Assembly: GCA_964019055.1 (NCBI GenBank)
Contig: OZ025219.1
Span: 5,909,868 to 5,973,867 of the forward strand
Reading direction: 5' to 3'
From: Anthopleura xanthogrammica
Lineage: Eukaryota; Cnidaria; Anthozoa; Actiniaria; Actiniidae
Length of the DNA stretch: 64,000 nt
Position 1 is the stretch's first letter. Every line of letters starts with the position of its first letter. Under the pieces are notes generated by a model. The model had not been told where the DNA came from. It was given only the letters and a program-made list of their open reading frames with translations, and did no database searches. Both the position numbers and the translations under genes were made by a program. This document shows, piece by piece, positions 1-10,679 of the stretch.

Positions 1-600
1 AACACACAAAGATTAGCTATGTGTGGCACAGGAAATTGGGTTGGAGTGAAATGTGTTTGTTTTGTTATTTACTACTAGACCAAAATAGCGGGGCCACAAT
101 AGCGGGGCTTTAACAGTGAATGTGCCCCCGACTACCAGGGGAAATGTCTGATTCTAACACCACGCAAACGTTAAATTCCCCGGTATTTCCCGGGGTTCGG
201 GGGGCGGGGGTTTCAATTGACTAGTGCATAATGCGGTGTGTTTAGTATTCATAAAAGTACTCGTGAAAAGTTCAAATATATTAACATTTAGTCCTACATT
301 ATATTGTGATGGACCGAGGAATAGTAGAAGAGAGACAGCCCGTAGGATTTATTTACTTCACCTTGTACATTGTAGCTCAGTAATTTTAATACTTTTAAAC
401 GAGCGTGATTCCTATATACTAGATTAATATTTCAATGACGAGGATAATCAATAGCATCAAGTAGGAAAGATTCACAAAAACGCCCTCAAAAACGTCTTTA
501 TTTTCTAAAAGTACGGCATCTATGACTTTTTTCTGATGAATTTTGAACTTATTTATACAAAAATCCTTGGCTTACTTTGCTATAATAGTCATCCATACGT
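1..600. other. No gene recognised
   Basis: AT-rich intergenic DNA with one short G/C-rich patch near 180-215. The only open frame here (67 codons) has no recognisable motif and no supporting splice or promoter context. Nothing else is seen. Confidence 0.5.
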
Positions 601-770
601 TCATTCTCTAGGGAAAGACGGCCAAGGTCAAGGTCGTACCCACAAGCTTTTGTGGGGCTCTCTCTGATTGGTCAAATTCATAGAAAGGAATGTTGTTCCA
701 GTTGGAGCAGACGCTAGTGGGGGAATGACGGGAACCGGTGAGCGCCTCACAGCTGCTGCGCAGGAGGCTA

Positions 771-1318
771 CTATCGCCCTGCCTGGTTAGAATTCGGATT
801 AAGCCAGTTTTAACTATTTTTTTTTCGCTGTTAAGAAAGAAGAGATGGTACGTCACTCGGGATCCCAACAGCAACCCATCACGAATTTTCAACTCCTCGT
901 AAGTCTTCTGATTCCTGTTCGATCGCCATAATTTCTTCATATTAAATAAATATAAATAAATAAATATTATATTCATATAGCGCCTTTCCACTAATTGTCC
1001 AAAGCGCTGAATAAACTGAAATAAAGACAAATCATATGAACATAAAGTGTTAAGAATCCCAACTGGCAAGGAGACAAATCAGTTGGCTATTTACAAGCAT
1101 GGTCGAGAAACTGAATTTGACCTAATCGAGATCGGGACAAATACAGTCTCAGCTAGTGGCCAGAGCGGGGCTCGAACCAAGCACCACCGGTTGCGAGACC
1201 AACGCTCTGACCACTCGACCATGCTGCATGTTGCCTCCCTCTCTCACATCCCTATCTTTTGTTGAGCTTAGAAAGTTACCTTAGTGGTTAGTCCGCGGCT
1301 TTTTGAGCCATGAAATTC
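771..1318. repeat. Dispersed repeat, copy A, carrying a SINE
   Basis: The block 771-935 plus about 1240-1318 is nearly identical to 5142-5388. In copy A the two halves are separated by about 300 bp holding a tRNA-derived SINE; in copy B they are joined. Both copies end at the same words (GTCCGCGGCTTTTTGAGCC). The two copies are direct repeats flanking the sulfotransferase-like gene. The family was not identified. Confidence 0.75.
936..1238 (-). mobile_element. tRNA-derived SINE inserted in repeat copy A
   Basis: Read on the minus strand, the head near 1225-1150 has an A box (TGGTCGAGTGG) and a B box (GGTTCGAGCCC) typical of RNA polymerase III promoters. A unique body follows, then a tail with GGCGCTATAT and an A/T-rich end. 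That tail motif is also seen at the 3' end of the LINE near 44.83 kb (GGCGCTATATAAAT), so a partner LINE of that type may have mobilised it; this is inference. The empty version of the site is at 5142-5388. Confidence 0.65.
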
Positions 1319-1335
1319 ACTTCGTGGCTGAGTGG

Positions 1336-1356
1336 TTAGGTTTAGGGTTAGGGTTT
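1336..1356 (+). repeat. Short interstitial telomere-like tract
   Basis: About three units of TTAGGG/TTTAGGG lie in a row directly after repeat copy A. Cnidarian telomeres are TTAGGG. The tract is too short to prove a fused telomere end. Confidence 0.5.
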
Positions 1357-1449
1357 GTAAAAAAATGCATTAACGGTGCATAAGTGGTGACAAAGCAGAA
1401 TTAAAATGAGGCAAAATCATACATTAACATAATTTATGCATTAAGATCG

Positions 1450-2130
1450 GCACAAGTCGATCTAAATTCCGGCGTTCTTCCCGACAGAACTAGTCATGAA
1501 GATCAACTTAGCCGGTCCAAATTCAATCGATCGAGCTTAATTGGGGCGGTCAAACGTTTAACTTCAATTCACATGAACTTATTCCGCTCAATTAGGTTCG
1601 GCTAAGTAAAGTTCGATGTTTGACCTTAGCCTAAGGACCAGTTCAAACGTCGAACTTCTCATGATTTTTCATCTATTACCGTGAATTAAGTTCATGAAGT
1701 ACGACGTCTGAATCAGTAAGTTCGACAACTGATTAAGGTCGATTCAACCGTTAAGATACTTATATTTCCATAGAAAATGTCGGAGGAAAAATTGTCAGAT
1801 GAGTTTTAAGAGGAGCCAAATGAGCGCAAGGACTCGGTTTCCCATCATGCTTTGTGCTAGAAATTCGAGTTCGTGCACATTGGCTATCAAAGCCGAACCT
1901 TATACCATTAAGATCGACCAGATATTTTCAAATTCCTACTATTGATCCAGACGTCGAACCTCCGTCGTACCGAATTCAGTCGATCCAATTAGATATTTTG
2001 AAGCCAAGCCTTTATGAATGAAATACATTAAAATAGTTATAGTTCGGCATTAGGATCGAATAATAAGAAAGTTCGTCGTTTGTATCAAAGACTCGTTTCA
2101 AAAATCAGTTCCCGGCGGCTCAATTCGATC
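1450..2130. repeat. Region rich in dispersed TTCGACGTTTGAA-like words
   Basis: No coding frame is visible. Degenerate copies of one word recur in both orientations without a fixed period: GTTCGATGTTTGACC near 1613, TTCAAACGTCGAACTT near 1643, TACGACGTCTGAATC near 1700, CAGACGTCGAACCTCC near 1950 and AGTTCGTCGTTTG near 2072. This resembles subterminal repeats of a DNA transposon or a decayed palindromic satellite. No family was recognised. Confidence 0.45.
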
Positions 2131-2895
2131 TCAACAGACGAAAATAACAGAGTAATTTTTTTCTGATATTTCCTTTGATTTTCCTGTTTCATTTTTGCAG
2201 AGCTCAGTTTAATTTCCCAGAGTGCTTTATGAGCTTTGATGCACATTGTCTATTCGATTACTATAAACAGTGTGCTATTCGCATGTATTTCAAAACATTT
2301 TGCCTTATGTGCTTTCCTTTTCTCTAGACGCTTTATCATGACAGAACACAAGCAACCAATGAATTATGGCAAACGCAAACACTAGTTCTATAAAAAATGC
2401 ATGCATATGTGCAAACTTTGCTAAACAACAAGGTTATCGATCGACAATAAACCTTTCAATACCAAACAACACATAGTGAACTGTACGGGATTTTTCATAA
2501 TTAATTACAATTTTTGCAAAATCTAAGTTAAATATTCTCGCAAAGAGAAACATCCGTTCTTCATTTAACAAATTAACAAAATACCACATCAGTGTAAAAT
2601 AATATAAATGCATGCAGATGTTTTCCTTTTTTTTCGTGGAGTCTGGAAATAAGACTTTGATGCTTTAAAATTATCACAATCCATATTATTACCTCAAAAG
2701 CAAGACCACAAGGAAGAATCCAGATGTGTGTGCAAGGTCCAAACTGGTCCAAGATTCAAATACTTGAAAACATCTTTCAGTTGAGATACTCCAAGCGATT
2801 TGATCCGTTGTAAAGTTCTTATTTTTTTTCTTTCCTAAGAAAATTCAGAATTAAATACTCATCTTTTTTACTTAACCAATTATTGGGTAAAGCTT
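2131..2895. other. No gene recognised
   Basis: AT-rich DNA without long open frames, clear inverted repeats or tRNA signals. Confidence 0.5.
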
Positions 2896-3074
2896 AAAGC
2901 CTGAGTGGTTTTCACTACGACGCAAGCACAAGCACAAGTGCAAGGATAAATTTTTTTGATACTTGTGCTTGCGTTTGTGTTTGCGCTTGTACCTGCGTCA
3001 TAGTGAAATCGGAATTCTTGTTTGTGTTTTGTGCTTGCAACTGTGCTTGCGTCGCTATTGAAAACCAGGCTTAA
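2896..3074. mobile_element. Small palindromic element with GCTTGTGCTTGCG words
   Basis: It is bounded by imperfect inverted ends: GCCTGAGTGGTTTTCAC on the left and GAAAACCAGGCTTA on the right. The inside is low-complexity, made of GCAAGCACAAG / CTTGTGCTTGC words in both orientations. It is consistent with a fold-back MITE whose interior expanded. Confidence 0.5.
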
Positions 3075-3525
3075 GGGGGGACGAAGTTACTCTGTAAATA
3101 AAACATATCTAACGATACTAAAATGATCAGAATTTACTGCCTCAAAAGCAAAAAGTGACCGAACTGAGCCCGTTTATGCAATTATCTTTCAACAAAAAGT
3201 ATGATATTTGTCATTAAAACTTTGTACACTCATATTGAAAATTTCGAAATAAGTCACAACATGACGGGTCCATGTCTGGTAAATAAAAGATTATGTGACT
3301 TATAGACCTCTGGCACGTGACGTCAAAGCAGCTATAGCTCAATTTGGAGAATTAACAAAAACAAAATAATTTCAATCTCCCGAGAATTGTCTTGTTTTGT
3401 CCTCCAAGTTGAGCTGCAATCCAAAGTGCTGCAAGGATCTATAAACAACCAGATCTAGTAACTAAGCCTTAGTAATAGCGAGACAAGAAATTAAACCTGC
3501 GTTCTTGTGCGGCCAAAGATCATTT

Positions 3526-3768
3526 AAGGCCCCGACACACGGTGCAACATTACGTGCAACATTGCATGCAACCATCACACTAAAATATAAAAAAATTGAA
3601 CGTCTGTCTTATTGTTTTTATGTTATTCGTATCATCCTCGTAAATTAAACGAAAAAGTCGAGATTTTCTCTGGTTTGGCTGCTGAAATAGTACTACTGTA
3701 ATCATAATGTTGCAAGCAATGTTGCAGGGAATGTTGCAAGCAATGTTGCACCGTGTATCCGGGCCTTT
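3526..3768. mobile_element. MITE with AAGGCCC...GGGCCTTT ends
   Basis: The terminal inverted repeats are about 24 bp (left AAGGCCCCGACACACGGTGC, right GCACCGTGTATCCGGGCCTT), followed inside by repeated TGCAACATT / AATGTTGCA words. It is non-coding and about 243 bp long. The words resemble subterminal repeats of hAT-like or other cut-and-paste elements; the superfamily is not settled. Confidence 0.6.
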
Positions 3769-4038
3769 ACTCTAGTCATTTACTAACCTCGTCCATAGAT
3801 GTATCAGCCAATCACAGACACGCCTACACGTGGTTAACCAAATACTTCCTCTCACGATGACACAGACGATGACATGTCGTTCCGCTCTAGACCACATATT
3901 AGCATTTCTTTTGCAGCTAGTACCCTTAGAAGCAGCTGATATCTCAAACCTTCTAGGTACAAAAAAATATTTCAATATCATCAACAATAACCAGTTTTCT
4001 TCATTAACTGTTTGGTATTACTCGTGCTAAAAGATAAC

Positions 4039-4782
4039 ATGAAGATCATCGGCGCTGGTCTGAATAAAACAGGCACGAAGTCTCTCGCTCATGCACTTAG
4101 ACTTCTTGGTTACAAGGTTTACGACTTCGATGAGCAGTTACTACACTACGAAGACGAGTTTAACGGCGTGTATTTTAGCAACCAAGTTCCTGATTTCCAC
4201 CGTATGTTCAAGGATGTTGATGCAGTCGTGGATTTCCCATGTCATTTCTTCTTTGAAGAACTGATGGAGGCATTTCCCGAGGCTAAAGTGATACTCACTG
4301 TTCGTACCGATGAAGACGCTTGGAAAGAAAGTATGAGAAACCAACTTCAGGTTGTCGAGCGCTCTTTCGTGAGGAGATTCAAATTTTTTATTCCAGCGTA
4401 CCAAAGAAACTATCGTCTGTATCAAAGGAACTTAGCAGTAGTCTATGGCATCATTAGTACTGATGTAAATTCAATGTATATCGCTCTGAAGCGCTATCGC
4501 CAACACAATGATCGAGTCAAGTCTGTAGTTCCTGCAGACAAGTTGCTTGTCTTCAGTGTTGAACAAGGATGGGAACCATTGTGTGAATTCACTGGAAAAG
4601 ATATCCCAGACGAACCATTTCCACACTTAAACATTAAGGGAGCAGTTATGCAAACATTTATGAAGACAGAGTACGGAAAGAGAATACAAGATGATGCGAA
4701 GTTTGCTATTAATTGTTTCGTACTATTCATATTCATAATTAGTGCTGTTTTACTAAGCTACGTCGCTAAACTGATATTTTAG
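4039..4782 (+). CDS. Sulfotransferase-like P-loop protein, C-terminally membrane-anchored
   Basis: A single-exon frame of 247 residues from the preferred ATG at 4039; an in-frame ATG at 4012 would add nine residues. The product begins directly with the phosphosulfate-binding loop (GAGLNKTGTKSLAHAL), as in the animal and protist sulfotransferase-like family that transfers sulfate from PAPS. A second family motif follows (KVILTVRTDEDAWKES, about residues 90-105), as do the E/P-rich turn and FPHLN near the C-terminus. About 22 hydrophobic residues near the C-terminus predict a tail anchor, so the enzyme would face the cytosol from an internal membrane. The acceptor substrate cannot be read from sequence. 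A polyadenylation hexamer AATAAA lies at 5077-5082. An upstream non-coding exon is possible, with an acceptor-like CTTCTAG near 3957. Confidence 0.8.
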   Translation: MKIIGAGLNKTGTKSLAHALRLLGYKVYDFDEQLLHYEDEFNGVYFSNQVPDFHRMFKDVDAVVDFPCHFFFEELMEAFPEAKVILTVRTDEDAWKESMRNQLQVVERSFVRRFKFFIPAYQRNYRLYQRNLAVVYGIISTDVNSMYIALKRYRQHNDRVKSVVPADKLLVFSVEQGWEPLCEFTGKDIPDEPFPHLNIKGAVMQTFMKTEYGKRIQDDAKFAINCFVLFIFIISAVLLSYVAKLIF

Positions 4783-5141
4783 TGTGAGTTCATTGTCATA
4801 CATCTAGGGAAGAGAATGTTATCAGTACGTTTTTGAAAGTAAGGGAAATTGAAAATCTTCTGTAAAATCTGAATATACTGAACCTCGTCATCTGATTAAA
4901 AAATGAATATATCCTAGCTGTTACTATTACTCATCATATAATCTTACTAAGGTCAGCGAACCCTTTTTCGTGACACATATCAATAATCTGATGGCTCTTT
5001 TACCCACAGGTAGCCCAAGCTGGGTTTCTGTGGTGTCATATTATAAGAAAATGTATGGGGAACTATAAAAAACCTCAATAAAATTGTCAAAATGTGAAAT
5101 AAAGTAAAGAAATCTTAGCTGACCTTTGAGAAGTTATACTT

Positions 5142-5388
5142 CTATCGCCCTGCCTGGTTAGAATTCGGATTAAGCCAGTTTTAGCATTTTTTTTCTCCAC
5201 TGTTAAGAAAGAAGAGATGGTAGGTCACTCGGGATCCCAACAGCAGCCCATCACGAGTTTTCAACTCCTCGTAAGTCTTCCATTTCCTTTCGATCGCCAT
5301 AATTTCTTCATATCCCCTCTCTCACATCCCTAAGAGCTCATAAAGTCAACTTAGAAGTTAGTCCGCGGCTTTTTGAGCCATGAAATTC
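5142..5388. repeat. Dispersed repeat, copy B (SINE-free)
   Basis: The partner of copy A (771-1318), lacking the internal SINE, so it shows the uninterrupted state of the repeat. It is in the same orientation as copy A. Confidence 0.75.
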
Positions 5389-5520
5389 GCCCGTATTTTG
5401 TCACTACCTCGCTTGTGTTGACCCGTGGACCGGGCTCACTGTACACAGTTTCAACGGCTTTCCTTCGGCAACCGACCCGAGAGCATGACGGAGGTCTTTG
5501 TATGCTCTTCGTCGAATGAT

Positions 5521-5547
5521 AGTGGTGGTGGTGGTGGTGGTGGTGGT
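5521..5547 (+). repeat. (GGT)n microsatellite
   Basis: About nine GGT units. It accounts for the poly-Gly and poly-His stretches in the short overlapping open frames here, which are not considered genes. Confidence 0.9.
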
Positions 5548-6001
5548 TTATTTGGCCGGGCACCCACGACAGCATGGCCAATCATAGACCTTTTTCCAAA
5601 ATGTAGGCTGCAAATTCGATCGAATGAGTTAAAATTAACTGTCGATTCAGATAGGATAAAACATCATCATCACAACAACAAATCATCGATCAAGGTCGTG
5701 GGATATATGACATAACTGAACATGTTTATTTTATCAATCATCATGCGCCAAACTCTAGCAATTGCAAAATCTAGGCAAAATCTCAACTGAACTCTTAGAG
5801 CAGTCTTTTAAAAAAGGCCCTCTTAATTTTGCACTCACAGCGATAGTTGTTTATTTACAGACTTTTAAGCATTTAAAAATGCTCTCACACGGATGGCTTT
5901 GTCGGTTTTTAAAATACTGTGATCTATATCTTGGTCTGCCTAAAACTTGCGTTATTTAAATGGCGCCGAATATGACAAGCCGATTGTAGCAATATTCAAT
6001 T

Positions 6002-6162
6002 CAGCTCTTTTATTCAACGTTCAACCATATTTATTCAACGTTCAACCCCTTTATTAAACATTTAACCCCTTATTCAACGTTCAACCCCTTATTCAACGTT
6101 CAACCCCTTATTCAACGTTCAACCCCTTATTCAACGTTCAACCCCTTATTCAACGTTCAACC
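6002..6162 (-). repeat. 19-bp minisatellite, left arm
   Basis: About eight units of TTATTCAACGTTCAACCCC. The reverse complement of the same unit forms the larger array at 7310-7530. Confidence 0.85.
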
Positions 6163-6287
6163 CCCCCTCCCCCCAAGGTTTATACGCAGAGTTTACGAAT
6201 GCGACCCAACCTCGTTCCCGGTGTCCTCTCGGCCCAACTCCGACCGCCTCGCCTAGGAACGAGGTTGAATGCGACTAGCTGACAATA

Positions 6288-7293
6288 ATGGCGGATGAAG
6301 AAGTCGATCTTGAGAAAGAGGTTCCAAGATGTTTAAGCTCCCTTCTCGAGAGAACAAAGGAAATTTGTCAACAGCCATTCGATCGAGAGATTGCCGAAGC
6401 ACATGCTGTTGTACTTGACATGGCTGTTTGTTTGGCCAGGACACTGTGTGATTGCTTCAGCATATCAAAATCATTGGGACATTTGACCTATATCGTGTAA
6501 CTGCACGCGACTTCCGGTTAGGGTCTCATACATCGGGCACGAAAATGAAGGCATTTTTGTCGCTTTTCTCGCTTTTATAAGCAAAAACCTGCATATGATG
6601 TATTCTTACCATCAAATATAAGTTAAGAAATATATAATACGACTGTTAGAAGTTTCAAGAGATTATTTTATGATTTCGGGGTGGCAAATCGAATATTTCT
6701 CTCGCGCGTTGGGGGCGAATTAGCAAGGCGTTATGAGCTATGTAGTATCGAGGCCGAGAAAAATTGGGTAAATTTTAAATACGCGTGATCAAATGTACTT
6801 CTTACAGTCAAATTCAAATTTTTGGATAATTTTGGCGCATTTTGATATATAATTCGTCTAGGTTACGTACATTTTTCTGGTGGCAAATGGCTTTCAAAGT
6901 TGTAGTGGTCACGATTTTACTCGTTTTGATATCAATTATATATGCAACAAGGGAGAGGTTCGAGAATCCAGATGGAATCCACTTTCCATATCAACAAGTA
7001 AGTAATAATTCTGAATAAGTTTAAATTTTACGATTAGGAAAGTGCTAATATTTCTTTTGTAAAAATGCAAGAATATATTCAAGCAACACTTGCATTTTTA
7101 CAACTCAACTTACAACTCATTGAATGAATTTATGAAGGCTTTTAATCACCACAGAGTACGCACAGAGAGAAACTGGTCCCCCATTCAGATGTGGACAAAT
7201 GGAATGAAGCATGATAATAATCCATTAGCTCATGGATTGGGAGATGAAGAGCCAGGCTCTGCGGGACGCCATCGGACGGAAGGATGCGTATAA
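6288..7293 (+). pseudogene. Integrase-like transposase remnant inside the inverted-repeat element
   Basis: Three short open pieces lie between the arms. 6288-6500 starts MADEEVDLEKEVPRCLSSLL and has no recognised domain. 6887 to about 7001 is a hydrophobic start followed by a donor-like GTAAGT. 7090-7293 carries NEFMKAFNHHRVRTERNWSP, which resembles the C-terminal end of integrase-type (DDE) transposases, where an H-x-x-RTE-x-N-x-x-P string is usual. Frames do not join and no catalytic triad is visible. Assignment rests on one motif recalled from the family and is tentative. Confidence 0.35.
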
Positions 7294-7309
7294 ACCTTGG
7301 GGGAGGGGG

Positions 7310-7530
7310 GGGGGGGTTGAACGTTGAATAAGGGGTTGAACGTTGAATAAGGGGTTGAACGTTGAATAAGGAGTTGAACGTTGAATAAGGAGTTGAACGT
7401 TGAATAAGGGGTTGAACGTTGAATAAGGGGTTGAACGTTGAATAAGGGGTTGAACGTTGAATAAGGGGTTGAACGGTTGAATAAATAGGGTTGAACGTTG
7501 AATAAATATGGTTGAACGTTGAATAAAAGA
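7310..7530 (+). repeat. 19-bp minisatellite, right arm
   Basis: About eleven units of TTGAACGTTGAATAAGGGG, with occasional single-base changes and one slightly longer unit. It is the inverted counterpart of 6002-6162 but longer, so the arrays changed copy number independently after the element formed. Confidence 0.9.
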
Positions 7531-8544
7531 GCTGGATTGAATATTGCTACAATCGGCTTGCCATAGCCGAACATCTCGATATCTTAAACATCTAGGCTAT
7601 CATTATCTTTCGTCCCGCTTGGTCGTATGTTTCAAATAACGGTAGACAGCCGTTTACTTTCAAAATAATCATCGCACGAGGGAGCATCTTATACAACAGT
7701 CATTCACTTATAACTTTAGTTATCTTAACGAATTTTCTAAATTGCTTATTGTCTCTTTGAACAAAACAAGGTAATAGGAGGCTGGGAGGAAAAAAAAAAA
7801 CATTTACGTATGTAATCATCATTTTTGTGATTAAAGTTGAAAGTGAACTGAATCTTGAGCAAATATTCTGCTATTTTCCCCTCCTTGCTTCAGTACATCC
7901 TATTGTCTTGGCTATTCATAAAGGAAGCTAAGAGTCACCGAGGGTTTGGCAACATCATTTAGAGATCGTAAACTAACGTTTATCTCAATGATTGACCCTC
8001 TCAAATGTCAAGCTAGCGTCAATGATGACCTTCCTGCTATACTCTTTTTTGACCGCCTCAACTAGTGTTGCATGTGATATCTGGAACTAGCGAGGAAAAG
8101 CAAAGAAATACAATGTCTTGAATGGTTGTTAACTGATCAGTATACGAGATCGAAGAATTGTTCTCCGGTTTAAAAGAGCTTTTATTGTAATAAAGTTTTA
8201 AGCAGGCCAAAACCACACTACAACAACAAAAGCGCTAGCCAAAGTCTTGTGCAATACACAGATTGTAATAGTAATACACAGTATTTTAAAAACCGACAAA
8301 GCCATCCGTGTAAAAGCATTTTTAAATGCTTAAAAGTCTTTAAACGAACAACCATCGCTGTTAGTGCAAAGAGGGCCTTTTTTAAAAGACTGCTCTAAAA
8401 GTTCAGTTGAGATTTTGCCTAGATTTTGCAATTGCTAGAGTTTGGCGTATGATGATTGATAAAATAAACATGCTCAGTTATGTCATATATCCCACGACCT
8501 TGATCGGTGATTTGTTGTTGTTGATGATGATGTTTTATCCTATC

Positions 8545-8950
8545 TGAATCGACAGAGTTTTGGTGATTGACCAAGTTTTTGCTGAATCGACAGAGTTTTG
8601 GTGATTGACCGAGTTTTTGCTGAATCGACAGAGTTTTGGTGATTGACCGAGTTTTTGCTGAATCGACAGAGTTTTGGTGATTGACCAGTTTTTGCTAAAT
8701 CGACAGAGGTTTGGTGATTGACCGAGTTTTTGCTGAATCGACAGAGTTTTGGTGATTGACCGAGTTTTTGCTGAATCGACAGAGTTTTTTTGAATCGACA
8801 GAGTTTTTTTGAATCGACAGAGTTTTTTTGAATCGACAGAGTTTTTTTGAATCGACAGAGCTTTTTGAATCGACAGAGTTTTTTGAATCGACAGAGTTTT
8901 TTGAATCGACAGAGTTTTTTGAATCGACAGAGTTTTTTGGATCGACAATT
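8545..8950 (+). repeat. Compound minisatellite built on GAATCGACAGAGTTTT
   Basis: The first half has about six 38-bp units that pair GAATCGACAGAGTTTTGG with TGATTGACCGAGTTTTTGC. The second half has about ten 18-20 bp units made only of TGAATCGACAGAGTTTTTT. The seed GTCGATTCAGATAGG occurs once at the matching place in the left arm (about 5641), so the array grew from the terminal region of the element. Long open frames across it are translation artefacts. Confidence 0.9.
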
Positions 8951-9402
8951 TTTTTTTATAAGTGATGATTGACAAAGAGATATGGAATGGTTATGTAATG
9001 CAATCGACACATGAGTTATACACTTTCAAGAGAAGTAACGCTTATGACAAACAAGAATTGAATTACAATCGAAATAACAATTTTGAACCATTCCGCGCGC
9101 CATACTGGCGAGAAAACGTATTCTTAAATCGCCAAATTTACAGACGTTTGTATTGATGAGGGTAAGTTATTCGACTAAAAAGGTCTATAACTGTCATGAA
9201 CTGTCTATAACTGTCGAAATTTTTCAGAAATCGTCAAAGTTAGGATCGTCTAGGAAGGTGAAAATACGCCGTCAGTTTTGGCCATTTGGTTGTGGAATTA
9301 TATCCATAAACACAAGAATAAGAGAAGTCATGGATTTTAAATAGAAATGCATAAGTATCATTTGAAATTCTTACTTTGATAATTACGAAGAGATATGAAT
9401 GA

Positions 9403-9799
9403 ATAGACCTTTTTCCAAAATGACGGCCGAAAATTCAAATGAGATAAAATTAAAAACCAATACCAGCACTAGAAAGAGCACCTTTACTTTAGTAACCCCA
9501 CAAAGATTCATTATGTCAGGTGTCATATCGGCCGAGAAAACGTTTTTTTGAAAATCGACAAATTTACAGATGTTTGTATATTAGCTGGGGGAATAGCGTA
9601 TACCCCCAACCATATAAACGTCTGTAAATTTGTCGATTATCAAAGAAACGTTTTCTCGCCAGATAAAACACCTGACATAATGAATCTTCGTAGGGTTACT
9701 AAAATAAAGGTGCTCTTTCTAGTGCTGGTATTGTTTTTCACTCATTTTAATTTTAACTCATTCGAATTTGCGGTCGCCATTTTGAAAAAAAAGGTCTAT
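9403..9799. mobile_element. Fold-back MITE with ATAGACC ends
   Basis: A near-complete palindrome about 397 bp long, centred near 9590. The arms share ACCAATACCAGCACTAG / CTAGTGCTGGTATTG, TCATTATGTCAGGTG and AAATCGACAAATTTACAGA. Ends are ATAGACCTTTTTCCAAAATG and CATTTTGAAAAAAAAGGTCT, the same terminus as the larger element starting at 5584. It is non-coding. Confidence 0.75.
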
Positions 9800-10679
9800 A
9801 GTGCTTGCTTGCAATTTAAGGTTCAATTTTTGTTCGAAAAAATGGACGCAAGCCCCTTTTTAAAAAACATTGCACCTTAAAGAAATCGGTGACCCTTTTT
9901 TTATCTTGGTTCACTACTTTTGTACTCAAAAGCAATCTTTGTGCTGATGTTAAAGAAATTTCATCGAGTAAAAAAATTGTACGATCGCATCACCGCTTTG
10001 ACTTGACGTGAAAATAAAGGCTATATCGCACCTGTTCCGGGAATATCCAACAGGGTAATAGGCTTAATGAGATAGCGAGATAGATTGCGGTACTTGAGAT
10101 TCTTGAAATATTAAAAAAAGGTCTAGTATTATAACTTCCTCTATTAAAACTGAAAGTTATTCCAGAAAAGAAAGAATAAATTCTCTGCGCATTGCCACAC
10201 AATCACAAATAGGATGAACCAAAAGATTGAATCGCAAAAAGGAGGATTTTTTGGCCCGGTTTAGACGTCGAAGTTCATTTGTGCCGAATTTGCCATGAAA
10301 TCAGGCAAACAAATAAGAAATAAATATTAAGAACATATAAAAAATCAACAACCACAACAGCATTGTCATCATCAACATAAAACAAAAAAGTTTCTGAAAA
10401 AAATGTTTAACTTTTCGCGATTCCTTCCAGTGTTAAAAAAAAGCCAACCTTGAGACGTTCTGTCTTCCATATAATTTTGTTGGTGTTTTGGGTTTTGAAT
10501 GTAGAATTAAAAAGCTACTTGCGTTTTTAAGATCGTTCAATTTGGATTCATTTGCACTTCTGTGCTTTTCAAAGAGTTCAAATTGCTTTTGCCTTGGAAA
10601 ATGAGCACAATAAGCTCTAAAACGTTTGATTAACTATACAAATTTCTTGAAGAGGGCAGTATGAAATACAATAATATTT
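9800..10679. other. No gene recognised
   Basis: AT-rich DNA with scattered short frames lacking motifs; no tRNA or strong palindrome is seen. Confidence 0.45.

Larger units (their letters stand above)
5584..8955. mobile_element. Large inverted-repeat DNA element with expanded subterminal minisatellites
   Basis: The left arm (about 5584-6170) and the right arm (about 7300-8555) are inverted copies. Matching landmarks are the words around TGCGCCAAACTCTAGCAATT on the left and AATTGCTAGAGTTTGGCG on the right, the CGACAAAGCCATCCGTG segment, and the AACGTTGAATAA arrays. The right arm has about 690 bp (7576-8265) with no counterpart on the left. The left terminus ATAGACCTTTTTCCAAAATG is shared with the fold-back element at 9403-9799, so both belong to one family. 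The centre (6190-7290) holds integrase-like remnants. The superfamily is uncertain. Confidence 0.6.

Noticed and set aside
608..1069. 153-codon minus-strand frame
   Set aside because: Runs across dispersed repeat copy A and the SINE body; no protein family resemblance.
5351..5715. Overlapping frames with His or Gly runs
   Set aside because: Both come from the (GGT)n microsatellite.
6002..6162. CRISPR-like regular repeats
   Set aside because: Units are directly tandem with no unique spacers, and the context is eukaryotic; the same holds for 7310-7530.
7230..7574. 114-codon minus-strand frame
   Set aside because: Repeats of FNVQP come from the 19-bp minisatellite.
8535..9010. Two overlapping 146-156 codon minus-strand frames
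   Set aside because: They are translations of the compound minisatellite in two frames (SIQKTL and CRFKK repeats); no start context or domain.
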